Origin: Baylisascaris procyonis
Taxonomy: Eukaryota > Nematoda > Chromadorea > Rhabditida > Ascarididae
Reading direction: 5' to 3'
Assembly: GCA_037389465.1 (NCBI GenBank)
Contig: JAZARR010000072.1
Location: 75,001-139,000, forward strand
Length of the DNA stretch: 64,000 bases
Part shown: piece by piece, positions 21,683-33,288 of the stretch
How the letters are laid out: each line of letters opens with the position of its first letter
Position numbering within the stretch: the stretch's first letter is position 1
Program-made: the position numbers and the translations under genes
Notes under the pieces: generated by a model
Told to the model about the DNA's origin: nothing
The model's database searches: none
Seen by the model: the letters and a program-made list of their open reading frames with translations, nothing else

Positions 21683-24600
21683 CGTAGAAAAAACTGCATG
21701 TTTGTGTTACAAGTTTCGTGTCTCTGTGATGCATTCCTTGATCGCTGCAGAGAGCGATGGTTCTTACAGCAAAGGTAAATCATGCCCACCAATTGAGCTG
21801 AAATTTCACAGAGCAAAATTATTTGCCGTTCAGAGCACAACTGTGGAAAAAAAACCGCATGGTTCTGTCACCAGTTTTGGAGCCTCTGTCATGCGTTATT
21901 TGATCGCTGCAGAGGGCGATGGTTCCTACAGCAATTGTACTCGCTGCGCATCAGCTGAGCTGAAATTTTGCAGAGGAACATTATTTGGCGTTGCGAACCC
22001 AACTGTAGAAAAAAAAACTGCGTGTTTGTGTTACAACTTTTCGTGTCTCTGTGATGCATTCCTTGATTGCTGGAGAGAGCGATTCTTCCTAAAGCAGCAG
22101 CACCTCCCGCGCATCAACTGAGTTGAAATTCTGCAGAGGAACTTTATTCGGCGTTCCGAACACAACCTTGGAAAAAACTGCATGTTGGTGTTACAAGCCT
22201 TCGTGTCTCTGTGATGCACTATCGGATCGCTGCAGTGGGCGACGGTTCCTACAGCAATTGTACTCGCTGCGCATCAGCTGAGCTCAAATTTTGCAGAGGA
22301 ACATCATTTGCCGTTCTGAACTGTACGGTAGAAAAAAACCGCATGTTTCTATTGCAGGTTTGAGAGTCTCTGTGATGCGCCATTCGATCGGTGCAGAGAG
22401 CGATGGTCCCCCTAGCAATTGTGCTTCCCGCGCATCAATTGAGCTGAAATTCTGCAGAGGAACATTATTTGGCATCTTGAAGTGAACGGTAGCGAAAAAC
22501 CGCATGTTTCTGTCAAAAGTTTTCTTGTTTCTATGATGCCCATCGATCGGTGCAGAAAGCGATTGTCCCCCCAGCAAACGTACTTCGTTCTCATCAATTG
22601 AGCGGAACTTCTGCAGAGGAAAACTATTTGGCGTTCCGAACTCAACGGTAGAAAAATACTGCATGTTTGTATTACAAATTTTTGAGTCTCTGTGAAGCAT
22701 TAGTGGATCGCTGCAGCGAGCGATGGTTCCTACAGCAAGAGTGCTTACTGCTATTCAAGTGAGCTGAAATTCTGCAGATTAACAGTATCTGGTGTTATGA
22801 ATCCAACGGCAGAAAAAAATGCGTGTTTCCATCACAAGTTTCCTTGTCTCTGTGATGAAAAATTAGATCGCTGCGGAGAGCGATGGTCCCCTGGCAAACG
22901 CGCCTCCTGCGCATCAACCGAGCTGAAATTCTGCCGAGGCACATTACTCGGCGTTCTGAACTGAACGGTAGAAAAAACGGCAAGTTTCTATAAAAAGTTT
23001 CCGAGTCTGTGATGCATCATTGGATCGCTGCGGAGAGCGATGGTCCCTCCAACAAGCGTGCTTCCTGCGCATCAATTGAGCTGAGATTTTGCAGAGGAAC
23101 ATTATTTGGCGTTCTGTAGTGAACGGTAGAGAAAAACCGCGTGTTTCTGCCACAAATTTTCTAATTTCTGTGATGCACCATTGGATCGGTGCAGAGAGCG
23201 GTGGTCTCCCGGGAAACGTGCTTAGTGCGCATCAAGTGAGCTGAAATTTTGCAAAGGAACATTATTTGGCGCTCTGAGAACAACGGCAAAAAGCCTCATT
23301 TTTCTGTCACAAGTTTTCGAGTTTCTCTGATGTATTATTGCGTCGCTCCAGAGACCGATGGTTTGAACAGCAAAGGTGCCACCTGCGCATCAACTGAGTT
23401 GAAGTTCTGCAGAGGAAGATTATTTGGCGTTCTGAACTCAACTGTAGAAAAAAACTGCATGTTTGTATTACAAGTTTTCTTGTCTCTGTGATGAAAAATT
23501 AAATCGCTGCAGAGACCGATGGTCCCCCTGGCAAACACGGTTCCTGCTCATCAGCTGGGCTGAAATTTTGCAGAGGAACATTACTTCGCGTTCTGAACTC
23601 AACTGTAGAAAAAAACCGCATATTTCTATCACAAGTTTTCGAGTCTCCGTGATGCACTATTGGATCACTGCAGAGACCGATGGTTCCTATAGCAAAAGTA
23701 CCTCCTGCGCATCAACTGAGCTGAAGTTCTGCAGAGGAGCATTATTTTCGTTCTGAAGTGAACGATAGAAAAAAAGCCGCATGTTTCAATCACAGGTTTC
23801 CGAGTCTCTGTGATGCATTATTGGATCGCTGCAGATAGCGATGGCCCCCCAGCAAACGTGCTTCCTGTGCATCAGCTGACCTGAAATTTAGCAGAGGAAC
23901 ATCACCTGGCGTTCTGAACTGAAGAGTAGAAAAAACCGCATGTTTCTATCACAAGTTTTCGAGTCTCCGTGATGCACTATTGGATCACTGCAGAGACCGA
24001 TGGTTCCTATAGCAAAAGTACCTCCTGCGCATCAACTGAGCTGAAGTTCTGCAGAGGAGCATTATTTTCGTTCTGAAGTGAACGATAGAAAAAAAGCCGC
24101 ATGTTTCAATCACAGGTTTCCGAGTCTCTGTGATGCATTATTGGATCGCTGCAGATAGCGATGGCCCCCCAGCAAACGTGCTTCCTGTGCATCAGCTGAC
24201 CTGAAATTTAGCAGAGGAACATCACCTGGCGTTCTGAACTGAAGAGTAGAAAAAACCGCATGTTTCTATCAGAAGTTTTCGAGTCTCCGTGATGCACTAT
24301 TGGATCGCTGCAGAGACCGATGGTTCCTATGGCAAAAGTGCCTCCTGCGCATCAACTGAGCTGAAGTTCTGCAGAGGAGCATTATTTTCGTTGTGAAGTG
24401 AACGATAGAAAAAAAGCCGCATGTTTCAATCTCAGGTTTCCGAGTCTCTGTGATGCATTATTGGATCGCTGCAGATAGCGATGGCCCCCAGCAAACGTGC
24501 TTCCTGTGCATCAGCTGACCTGAAATTTAGCAAAGGAACATCACCTGGCGTTCTGAACTGAGGAGTAGAAAAAACCGCATGTTTCTATCACAAGTTTTCG

Positions 24601-25631
24601 AGTCTCCGTAATGCACTGTTGGATCACTGCAGAGACCGATGGTTCCTATAGCAAAAGTGCCTCCTGCGCATCAACTGAGCTGAAGTTCTGCAGAGGAGCA
24701 TTATTTGGCGTTCTGAAGTCAACTGCGGTAAGAAACTGCATGTTTGTATTACTGGTTTTCATGTCTCTGTGATGCATTGTTTGATCGCTGCAGAGAGCGA
24801 TGCTTCCTACAGCAAAGGTACCTCCTGCTCATCAACTGAGCTGAAATTTTGCAAAAGAACATTATTTGGCGCTCTGAACTCAACTGTAGAAAATACCGCA
24901 TGTTTGTGTTACAAGTTTTCGAGTCTCTGTGACCCGTTGTTTGATCGGTGCAGAGGGCGATGGTTCCAACAGCAAAGGTACTTCCTCCGCATCAACTGAG
25001 CTGAAATTCTGCAGAGAAACATTATTTGTCGGTCTGAACTCAACTGTGGAAAAAAACTGCATGTTTGTATTACAAGTTTTCGAGTTTTTGTGATGTGCCA
25101 CTGGATCTCTTCAGAGAGCGATCGTGCCCCCAGCAAGCGTGCTTCCTGCGCATGAACAGAGCTGAAAGTTTGCTGTTGAACATTATTTGGCGCTCTGAAC
25201 AGAACGGCAGAAAAAACCGCATGTTTCTGTCACAAGTTTTCGAGCTTCTGTGATGCATTATTGCATCGCTGCAGAGAGGGATTGTTCCTACAGCATTCCT
25301 GCGCATCAATTGTGCTGAAATTTTGCATAGGAACTTTGCCTGGCGTTCTGAAGTGAACGGTATAAAAAACTGCATGTTTGTTCGTACTACAAGTTTCCGA
25401 GTCTCCGTGATGCATTATTGGATCGCTGCTGGGAGCGATGGTCCCTCGGTAAACGTGCTTCGTGCGCATCAAGTGAGCTGAAATTTTGCAGAGGAACATT
25501 ATTTGGCGCTCTGAACAGACCGGCAAAAGAACCGCATGTTTCTATCACAACTTTTCGAGTTTCTCTGATGCGCCAATGGATCGCTGCGGAGAGCGATGGT
25601 CCCCCAGCAAACGTGCTTCCTGCGCATCAAG
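21683..25631 (+). repeat. ~160-bp satellite array, forward orientation, left block
   Basis: About 25 monomers of roughly 159-161 bp. Landmarks in each are GTAGAAAAAACCGCATG, GTCTCTGTGATGCA, GATCGCTGCAGAGAGCGATGG, CTTCCTGCGCATCAACTGAG and GAGGAACATTATTTGGCG. Monomers differ from each other by perhaps 10-25%, except a recently homogenised sub-block at 23,606-24,720. The array is interrupted by TE2 at 25,632 and resumes after it at 33,796. The open frames that cross it reflect the monomer length (159 is a multiple of 3), and I do not regard them as genes. Confidence 0.93.
23606..24720 (+). repeat. 320-bp higher-order repeat inside the 160-bp satellite, about 3.5 copies
   Basis: Two distinct monomers alternate as a 320-bp dimer: one carries CACTATTGGATCACTGCAGAG and TCCTATAGCAAAAGT, the other CATTATTGGATCGCTGCAGAT and TGGCCCCCCAGC. 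Successive dimers near 23,617, 23,937 and 24,257 are nearly identical, while neighbouring monomers outside are much more diverged. This is local, recent amplification. Confidence 0.88.
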
Positions 25632-26061
25632 TGTGGCGAATCGCGAGTACATTCATGAAAGCTCATGCCGTCATGGCGACTCGCTGGCGTCGTTGAATAG
25701 GAAAAGACCTTTAGCCGTCTCAGCGGCGCCAGCTAAGATGGACAGCCGATGCCCCTGCACCGGAAACGAAACAAAGCTAAAAGGAAACATGGCCTAGAAA
25801 AGGAGGCGAGAGGCCGGATCGGAAATGGTCAACGTAGTCGAAGGCGGAGTTGAGCAAGGGGATATATGCAGCCCAAGCTCAGTTCTGTCGTTCGCGTGCT
25901 AGCCAACGGCCACAAAGTGGCCTTCTACAGTGCTTCGCCTTTCGTTCGCCTTCAGTGCTTCGCCTTTCGTTCTACCCCGCTTCCACCTCAACGTTGAAAT
26001 TACTGAACGTAATTGCTTTGTAACCCTTTCAAGTAAGCTGACCCATCTCTCGTTCAGTACA
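25632..26061 (+). repeat. 5' LTR of TE2 (430 bp)
   Basis: TGTGGCG...AGTACA, bounded by TSD TCAAG on the left and by the PBS on the right. It contains a GATATATGC box (possible TATA element) that is missing from the 3' LTR, and about two copies of the 25-bp CTTCGCCTTTCGTTCGCC minisatellite unit. Confidence 0.93.
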
Positions 26062-26081
26062 TGGGGGCTGAAGCCAAATCG
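26062..26081 (+). other. Primer-binding site of TE2
   Basis: TGGGGGCTGAAGCCAAATCG starts at the base after the 5' LTR. A TGG start at this position is the usual complement of a tRNA 3'-CCA end. The first bases resemble the PBS of the Gypsy element TE3. Confidence 0.7.
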
Positions 26082-26096
26082 TAACCGTGAGCATCA

Positions 26097-27460
26097 ATGG
26101 CATCCACTGCATACCTAGCGTCTCTAAAAGTGAAAGCTAACCTATTAAAGGCTGCTACGAGCAGCATACGTTTTCCCGATTTGCGTCAGCTCGCCACCGA
26201 ACCTGACTCACAAGCGGCATTCCGGACAGCCCTTTTGCAAGTGAAGGCGGCAATTCGAAAACTCGAACGCCATCTTTCCGATGTTGAGGCTGACCATAGC
26301 GCTTGGCACGAATATATAAAGCAGCTACGCACCGCCGCGGAAAGAACCAACGAAGCTTCTATCTATCAGACTCTCGTGGAAGCACCAGGTAATTTTCTGA
26401 TCGTATTGGGTGATGCCCGAAATGTGCTTGATGACCTTATTACCGCCAAGCAAAATCTTGAGCTGCACATAAGCCGATCAATCTCGCCAAGTGACAGCGT
26501 CCCCACGGGAAATAGCACGCCTGTGCACCAACCACAGCAGACTACGCCAATGAACACGATCCAGTTGCCTAGAATGCAAATTCCGAAGTTCGATGGACAG
26601 TACCGCAAATGGCCACAATTCTGGGCCACGTTTCTTCACACCGTTGACTCCCAACCACTCGCAGAAATCCAGAAGCTTTCCTATCTACTGTCTTTCCTCG
26701 AAGGCAAAGCGCTAGAGGCAGTAGGTGGATTCACGGTAGCCCCGGAAAATTATGAAGCCGTCAAAACAACGCTCCAACAACGATTCGGGAGATCAGAAGT
26801 GCTACTGAAGTCATTGTACGCGGAGTTACAAGACACAGTACCCCCCGCAAAGGACCTCGAAGAATGCGTTGCGACCGTCGAGCGCATTCTACAGCAACTG
26901 AGCAAATGGGAGAAAATATCGACAATGCGCAAACCGAGCTTTGCATTGAAAAACGGCTACCGCGCTGGGCGCTATTGGAAGTTGAAAAAGCGAAAGAGAC
27001 CGATGAAGCCTGGAGCGTTCAAAAACTGAGGAGCAAACTTCAAGCAATTGTCCGCATTCGGGAGAACATGCGAAGAGCGATCACAGAGAGGGCGCCACAG
27101 GAGAACCGCCAAGCCCAAAGACACGACGGAAGGCGAGGACGAAGAAATTCGGGAGCTGCAAAACGCGAAGAATGCTTGAGCCATACGTCAGCATTACCGG
27201 CAGTAGCGAAGCGGCAAATCGAAAGCAGGAAAGCACGCGACTCTAAACGAACGGTATGTGCGTTCTGCAATTAGGCACATTGGGCCGATGCTTGCACACA
27301 TTATGCCACTTTGAAGGAGCGGTTTGACCGCACCAGGCAATTACGCCTTTGCTTTAAGTGCCTCAGAGAAGGACGCAATCAAAGCGATTGTACGCGAAAT
27401 GTCTTCTACTACCATTGCAAGCGCAAGGGACATCCAACGGCACTATGCAAAACGTGGCAT
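26097..27460 (+). pseudogene. Gag of TE2 (capsid and zinc-knuckle region), frameshifted
   Basis: ATG at 26,097 opens 310 codons with an N-terminal helical segment and a Pao-type capsid region (IPKFDGQYRKWPQFWATF, then LSYLLSFLEGKALEAV). The frame must shift near 26,905, where the other frame takes over with MGENIDNAQTELCIEKRLP, and continue to the zinc knuckles. The first knuckle (CAFCN-stop-AHWADAC) is cut by TAG at 27,272. The second has lost its His (CFKCLREGRNQSDC) and the third its first Cys (FYYHCKRKGHPTALC). All three metal sites are therefore damaged. Confidence 0.85.
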
Positions 27461-28435
27461 CGATCGCAGCAGCAGAAAGAAGAGAATCCTCGCGGAGAGA
27501 CCCAAGCTCAGACGGTTCGCACAGCGACAGCTATCGCGTCACCAGACCAGCAAACGCAAGACAGAACGGTGTTACTTCTATCTACCATTGTCGACGTGAA
27601 GGCGGATGCGCCACATGCGAAAACGCTCAAGGTGCCTGTGCTATTCGATACAGGGAGCGAACGCTCGTTTATCACGGAAGAAATGGTCCAGAAACTAGGC
27701 ATAAAAACGGAGCACAAGCAACCGTTGGTTGTTGACGGATTCGGCGGAACACAAACGATGCGCTGCACGTCTGCGCGCATCAAACTCAAGATGAAACGCA
27801 CTGATGGACGATCGTTCACCATGTTCGCGAACTCAGTACCAAAATTGGTAAGCGAAATTGCAGTCGCCAAGCTAACGGGAAAAATACTACAGCAGATCAG
27901 TTCGGCAAAGAGCGTCAGTCTACCGACAGTCATGGTCAAGCCCCAGATCCTCGTGGGAGCGGACTATTTCCATGAAATCTTCAGAGAGAGCTCCTCAACA
28001 AAGCTGCCTTCAGGATTCCATTTAATATGCACCTGTCCAGGCGACATGGTTAGCGGAAAAGGACGTAGCAAGCGCTACTGCGGCTCTTCAAAGGCCCTAA
28101 CAAAACCTTCGAACCGTTACTGCTGTAATGTTGCCAACGTAAAGGACGAGTTGGAAAAATTCTGGTCACTGGAACTGGTAGGAGTCCAGGACCCCTTTCT
28201 ACAAACGGACGATGAGCTCGCCACGAAACAATTCAATGAAAGTATTACCTTTAAGGACGGGCGATACTACTGCAGCTGGCCCTGGAAGCGTAATGGAAAT
28301 AAGCTCGGCAGCAACTTCGGCCTTTGTTTGGGTCGCCTAAAGACGTCACTTAAACGGCTCCAAAAGGATCCCGACCTGCTCAAGGCATATGAAAAGACAT
28401 TCGACGAGCAGCTGAAGATGGGCATAACCGAATAG
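27461..28435 (+). pseudogene. Protease and RT N-terminal linker of TE2
   Basis: A retropepsin-like aspartic protease with an intact active-site motif VLFDTGSERSFI, followed by the conserved linker of BEL polyproteins (PQILVGADYF, then FWSLELVGVQ, CSWPWKRNG). It processes the Gag-Pol polyprotein in live elements. It ends at an in-frame TAG (28,433-28,435), after which the same frame continues into RT. Confidence 0.85.
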
Positions 28436-29713
28436 GTCAAAAATGCAAAGCCAGAAGGCCCACTGTACTACATGCCACACCAGGTGGTCGTTCGACCAGA
28501 CAAGGCTACAACGAAATTCAGGATTGTATACGACGCGTCCTCGAAAGCAGGGAAAGACGAGCGCTCGTTAAACGATATGCTGCTCAGAGGGCCACTTCTT
28601 TTAGCAAATCTGTGCGGAATCTTAATTCGGGCCCGACTAGCTCCGATACTCATAACCGCGGACGCCGAGAAAGCATTCTTACAGCTAGGTCTGCATGACG
28701 ACCAACGAGATGCGGTACGATTCATTTGGGTGAAGGACGTAGCCGCACCAGTCGATTCGTCAAATTTGAGGGTGTTCAGATTTACTCGCGTGCCCTTTGG
28801 TGTAATCTCCTCACCTTTCCTGCTGAACGCCACAATCCGACACCATCTGAAAAGGGAAACGACCGAGTTGAGAGAGGAGATACAAGACAACATTTACGTT
28901 GACAATGTATTCCTGACCGCACAGCAGGTATCCACGGCCATCATGAAGAGCCAAGAAGCAAGGAGCATCTTTGAAGAAGCTCATATGAATCTTCGAGAGT
29001 TTCGAAGCAACAGTTTAGAAGTCCTTTCTGCATTGAACGAGGACTCAGAACAAGCGCAGCACAATGTTACGTTACTAGGAGTCACGTGGCACCTCCGGAA
29101 CGACAAGATGATCTTCAACACTAAGAAGTGCAGCAAAAGCCCAGCAACCAAACGACAATTCCTTGCATATACGGCAGAGTTCTACGACCCCCTCGGACTA
29201 CTCACGCCGGCCACGCTTCCGTTGAAACTATTTCTTCAACAGTTGTGGAAGAACGAATACGACTGGGATCAACCCTTCGACAACGCTGACAGTCAAGATG
29301 CTGAGACACTACTGCAGCGTTTTCAAGGACAGTCACTCAAGGTGGACCGGAAACTCACAGAGGAAATGGACAAAGAGTGCGCCGAAATTCACGTCTTCGT
29401 GGGCGCCTCTAAAGATGCATATGCCGCCATGGCGTATTCACGCTCATACAGCGAAAATCGCTATCTACGCTCACTACTGATGTCCAATAGCAGAGTGGAT
29501 CCAATACGCGGCATTACGATCCCGCGACTCGAACTGATGGCCGCCCTGATCGGCAGCAGGTTGCTCCGTTTCATACAGGAACAGCTGAGGCACACCGGAC
29601 CGACGTTCTTCTGGAACGATTCGCAGGCAATTCTGCACTGGATCGCGACAGCTACCACTGTGGATCGCTTTGTCGACAATCGAGTTGCCGAAATTCGCAG
29701 AAGCCCGGCATAG
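28436..29713 (+). pseudogene. Reverse transcriptase and RNase H of TE2
   Basis: RT motifs are all present: FRIVYDASSK, ADAEKAFLQLGL (first catalytic Asp), FGVISSPFLLNA and the catalytic NIYVDNV. RNase H follows, with ELMAALIGSR (Glu) and WNDSQAILHW (Asp). The first RNase H Asp, expected in a CFVDAS-like motif, is Gly here (VFVGAS, about 29,397-29,408), which would abolish catalysis. The frame stops at TAG (29,711) just before NPADLASRG, which carries the last RNase H Asp. Confidence 0.88.
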
Positions 29714-31423
29714 TTTCGGTACGTTGAGAGTGCCAACAATCCTGCTGACTTAGCATCCCGTGGTCTCACCATCGCAGAACTTGAGCGATGCAGTCAATGG
29801 TGGCAAGGACCCTCATTTCTGCAACAAGGAAGCGAGTATTGGCCTGAATGGACGGTTCCACACAGCCCAGTGACGCTGGTGACTATCTCAAAACCGCTAC
29901 TGCCGGCCGGCATTATTGAATGCGAAAGGTTCAGCTGCTTCAACAAGCTTAGACGAATAACAATACAAGTGCTTCGAGCCATCAAGCGCATGCTGAGAAG
30001 CACCCAAGTCCACCTACAACGGCAGTTCTGGGAAGTGGTGAGACTGGAGGGACCCGCCACAGCGAGCGAACTGAAGTGGGCAGAGGTTATCCTCGTCTCA
30101 CAGGAGCAAACTAAGGCAGGCGAGGAAGTCGAGCGGAACACCGGCAACGTCGACCTTTATCAGGACGAACGAAGAGTTTTGAGATGCATAGGAAGGCTGC
30201 AGCATGCAGCACTACCAGAAGAGACGATTCACCCAGTCTTCCTCCCAAAGTCATCGGCCCTCACTAAACTCATCATCCTAGCCCGACACAAGGAATCGGG
30301 GCATACCGCAGTGTCACAGACGTTGGCCAGCGTCAGGGAACGCTACTGGGTTCCACAGGGTCGAGCGACGGTCAAGCGCGTGCTTCGACGACACTGCATG
30401 ACGTGCCGCAAATGGAATGCACAGCCCTTCAGACTTCCGGCCTTCCCTCCATTACCAGAAGAGAGGACACGTGCAGCGCGAGCCTTCCAGAACGTTGGCC
30501 TTGACTACATGGGACCTATAACAGTACGCGACTAGGGAGGCCTTTGCAAACGATGGATAGCCCTCTTTACCTGCCTGGCCACTCGAGCCATCCACCTGGA
30601 AACAGCAAACAGCCTGTCAGCAGAACAGTTCCTACAGGTCTTGAGACGGTTTATTGCCAGAAACGGTTACTCTACCAGTGTGATACTGGACAACGCGCCT
30701 CAATTCCAGTTGGTCAAACAGGTCATGCAGAACGCTGTTGCCACGTCTATTACATGGCGATTCATTACGCCCTTCGCACCCTGGAAAGGAGGAGTATACG
30801 AACGGCTGGTAGGCCTAACTAAAACAGCTTTCCGCAAAGCAGTCGGCAGAAGGCTGTTGAACGAGGAAGAATTCACAACGCTAGCGATTGAATGTGAAGC
30901 TATAGTGAATAGCCGACCACTCACCTACGTAGACTCAGCCATCGGAGAGATACTAAGTCCAATCGACTTTCTCCGACCGCGGGCAATTATAGCAGACCGA
31001 GAACCAAGCTCCGACAGCGACAACGACCCAGACTACACAGAAGGTAATCGTGGAAAGCTGCTGAGGCTCTGGAAGGCAACAGTCGTCAGCTTAGACCGTT
31101 TCTGGAAGCTCCGGACGCAAGGATATTTGTTGAGCCTCCGACAAAGGTACCGCAGGGAACGTCAACAGCCCTGCCCAGTTACGGGCCGTGCACCATGAGA
31201 ACATGAAGTCGTCATAGTCGCCGAGGATGGTCTGCCCAGAGCAGAATGGAAGCTAGGCAAGGTTGAAAAGGTGCACAAGGACGGCGGCGGGAAAACAAAG
31301 ACTGTAAACGTCAGAATGCCAAACGGTCATGTGCTAAAGAGACCAGTGAACATGCTCTACCCCCTCGAAGTGTCTGAGGAAGAAAAGGAAACGCAAATAG
31401 CGCCACACAGGAAGAATTCGTGA
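29714..31423 (+). pseudogene. Integrase of TE2 with C-terminal DUF5641-like tail
   Basis: After NPADLASRG the frame reads an HHCC zinc region (HKESGH...CMTCRKW) and a DDE core: GLDYMGP, VILDNAPQF and GGVYERLVGL. The end is the C-terminal domain typical of BEL integrases (AEWKLGKVEK...RPVNMLYPLE). TAG at 30,533 and TGA at 31,196 interrupt it; otherwise one frame covers it. It ends TGA at 31,421, overlapping the start of the envelope frame. Confidence 0.88.
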
Positions 31424-33240
31424 AACACCCTGCAGACGGAAACCTGCAGGAAGAGGAAACTGAGGAAGCGGAGGAGAATCGAAACGAGCGTAAAACTCCC
31501 AGAAGATTGTACTCACACACGTTGTCCACAGTACTGGTCGTACTACTCACAACCTTCGTATTGGCAAGCAGCGCGCCTGCGAAACCACTATTTCACATAT
31601 GCGTCAAACGTGGCCACGGCGTGTATATGAAGATGCCCGACAAATTAAACCATACGGACGTCCGCGAGGAAACACACGGCTACCCACAAACCGTGGAAGT
31701 GTTGAACAGGGCGTTCATTTCGGCGAATGCAACTTTCTGCACAAAAATGACGCGCACCGTCTGCACCAAGTGCTTCTTTCGATGGAGTTTGGCTGTCACC
31801 GGCGATGAAACAAGGGTCCAGAACATCACTCCATCGCAATGTTGGGAGATGCGACAAACACTGGAGCTCAGTGGCATACGTCTCGAAGCAATTGACGAAA
31901 ACCGATGGGCGTACAGACAGCCAACTAAATATAGCTACGGCTGGATCGGAACACGATGCCATACAACCACAAATTACCGTATGGAACAAGGAGTAATCAA
32001 GTTCTACGATGGCTTAAGTCGTTCATTGGGATGCGATAAGACTCTGGGAAAATGCGTCACAGCCACGGAGACGATCCTGTGGGACCCAAGTGAAGTGACG
32101 GACCGATGTCCTTATCGAACGCTGGGAAAGGTGACCGCTCAAGTATCAAACCGATTCTCACAATCCCTTCAATGCAAGCAGTATTCGTCAGAACCAGGGA
32201 TACGCAGAACGGTACAAGCGTCGACACAATATGCAAGTTTCGGAGAGCCGAGATGATGAAAAACGGAATCATTATAGAATTCAGTCCCGAAGAACAGCTC
32301 TCTCGAGAAGAACGAAATCGTGTGCTCATCGGGAGGACGCTGTTTGTCGAGCAACTACCAGAAGAAATCAATAAGAAAAGCGACGTCTCCGTAAACGCTA
32401 AATTACAGTTCCTGTGGAACAAGCTCAATGAACGAGAACAAGAAGTGACTCGGGAAATTCGGTACAGAATTTGCGAGCAACACAACCGCCTCCTTTGGCT
32501 GATCGAAGCTCTGAGCAGAACTGACCCAAATACGGCAGCGCGAATACTCCTTAAACGAATGGATATCACTGCAGAAAATATAGGGGACCTGCTGAAAGTA
32601 TTCCCATGCAAGAAACTGGAGATATCCGAGGCTTTCATAGACCACAAGGTCGGCGGCAAGTGCTACCGAGATCTCCCGGTACGCTACAAGGACAGGATCT
32701 TGTTCGTCCAACAAAGATCACGGGAACTCAAGACCACAGCGGAAAAAATCACCTGTAGCGAGATCAGAACGAAACAGGACAAAAGGATTGCGGAGGAATG
32801 GGCACGTCAAACTGAGGAAGAGGAACCAATTTTCGACGCGCCACCGCTCACGGACATATCTGAGGAAAGGCTTCAGTCCCTGCTAAACATGTTCGAGAGG
32901 ATGCATCAAGCATGGGAAAACCTTCAAAGGAAAGGGAAAAGTCGATGGCCGATTCCATACGAGACGAAGCGGAGGAAATTATCAAGGCTGCCAGCAAAGC
33001 AATCGACAAATCCACTGTCACTATCGCGAAGGAACTCGAGGACATCGCCTCGCAATGGCGTTGGACCATAGTTGCGGCGATCGCGGTGGGATTAGCAGTC
33101 GCAGACGCCGCGGCGGCATACTTCGGTCGACAGTACGTCCTCTACCTGGCGGGATGCTGCCTTGGAAGATGTCGACAGGAGAAGAGAAGAGCGACTAGAG
33201 CGGCACGTGAACAGATAGAAACTCCGACGAGGATGCAGAG
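31420..33240 (+). pseudogene. Envelope glycoprotein of TE2, split over three frames
   Basis: Three overlapping pieces (31,420-32,256; 32,106-33,071; 32,912 onward) together give a hydrophobic signal-like segment (STVLVVLLTTFVLA), a Cys-rich ectodomain (RTVCTKCFFRW, YGWIGTRCHTTTNY), a long helical region (NAKLQFLWNKL, then CEQHNRLLWL, NTAARILLKR, IGDLLKVFPC) and a C-terminal membrane anchor (TIVAAIAVGLAVADAAAAYF). The same blocks recur in the intact envelope of TE4, which shows where the two frameshifts fall (about 32,130-32,230 and 32,905). The helical region resembles the central helix of class III (herpesvirus gB-like) fusogens; this is inference. Confidence 0.75.
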
Positions 33241-33288
33241 TTTTGAACCGATCTGGGTGCCTCTTGCAAACTTCCAAGACCGCGGGAG

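Noticed and set aside
22284..22700. Open frames of 60-140 codons crossing the 160-bp satellite with a recurring peptide (PNNVPLQNFSS and similar)
   Set aside because: They arise because many monomers are 159 bp, a multiple of three. They occur on both strands, have no consistent start, and are broken wherever a monomer is 160 or 161 bp.
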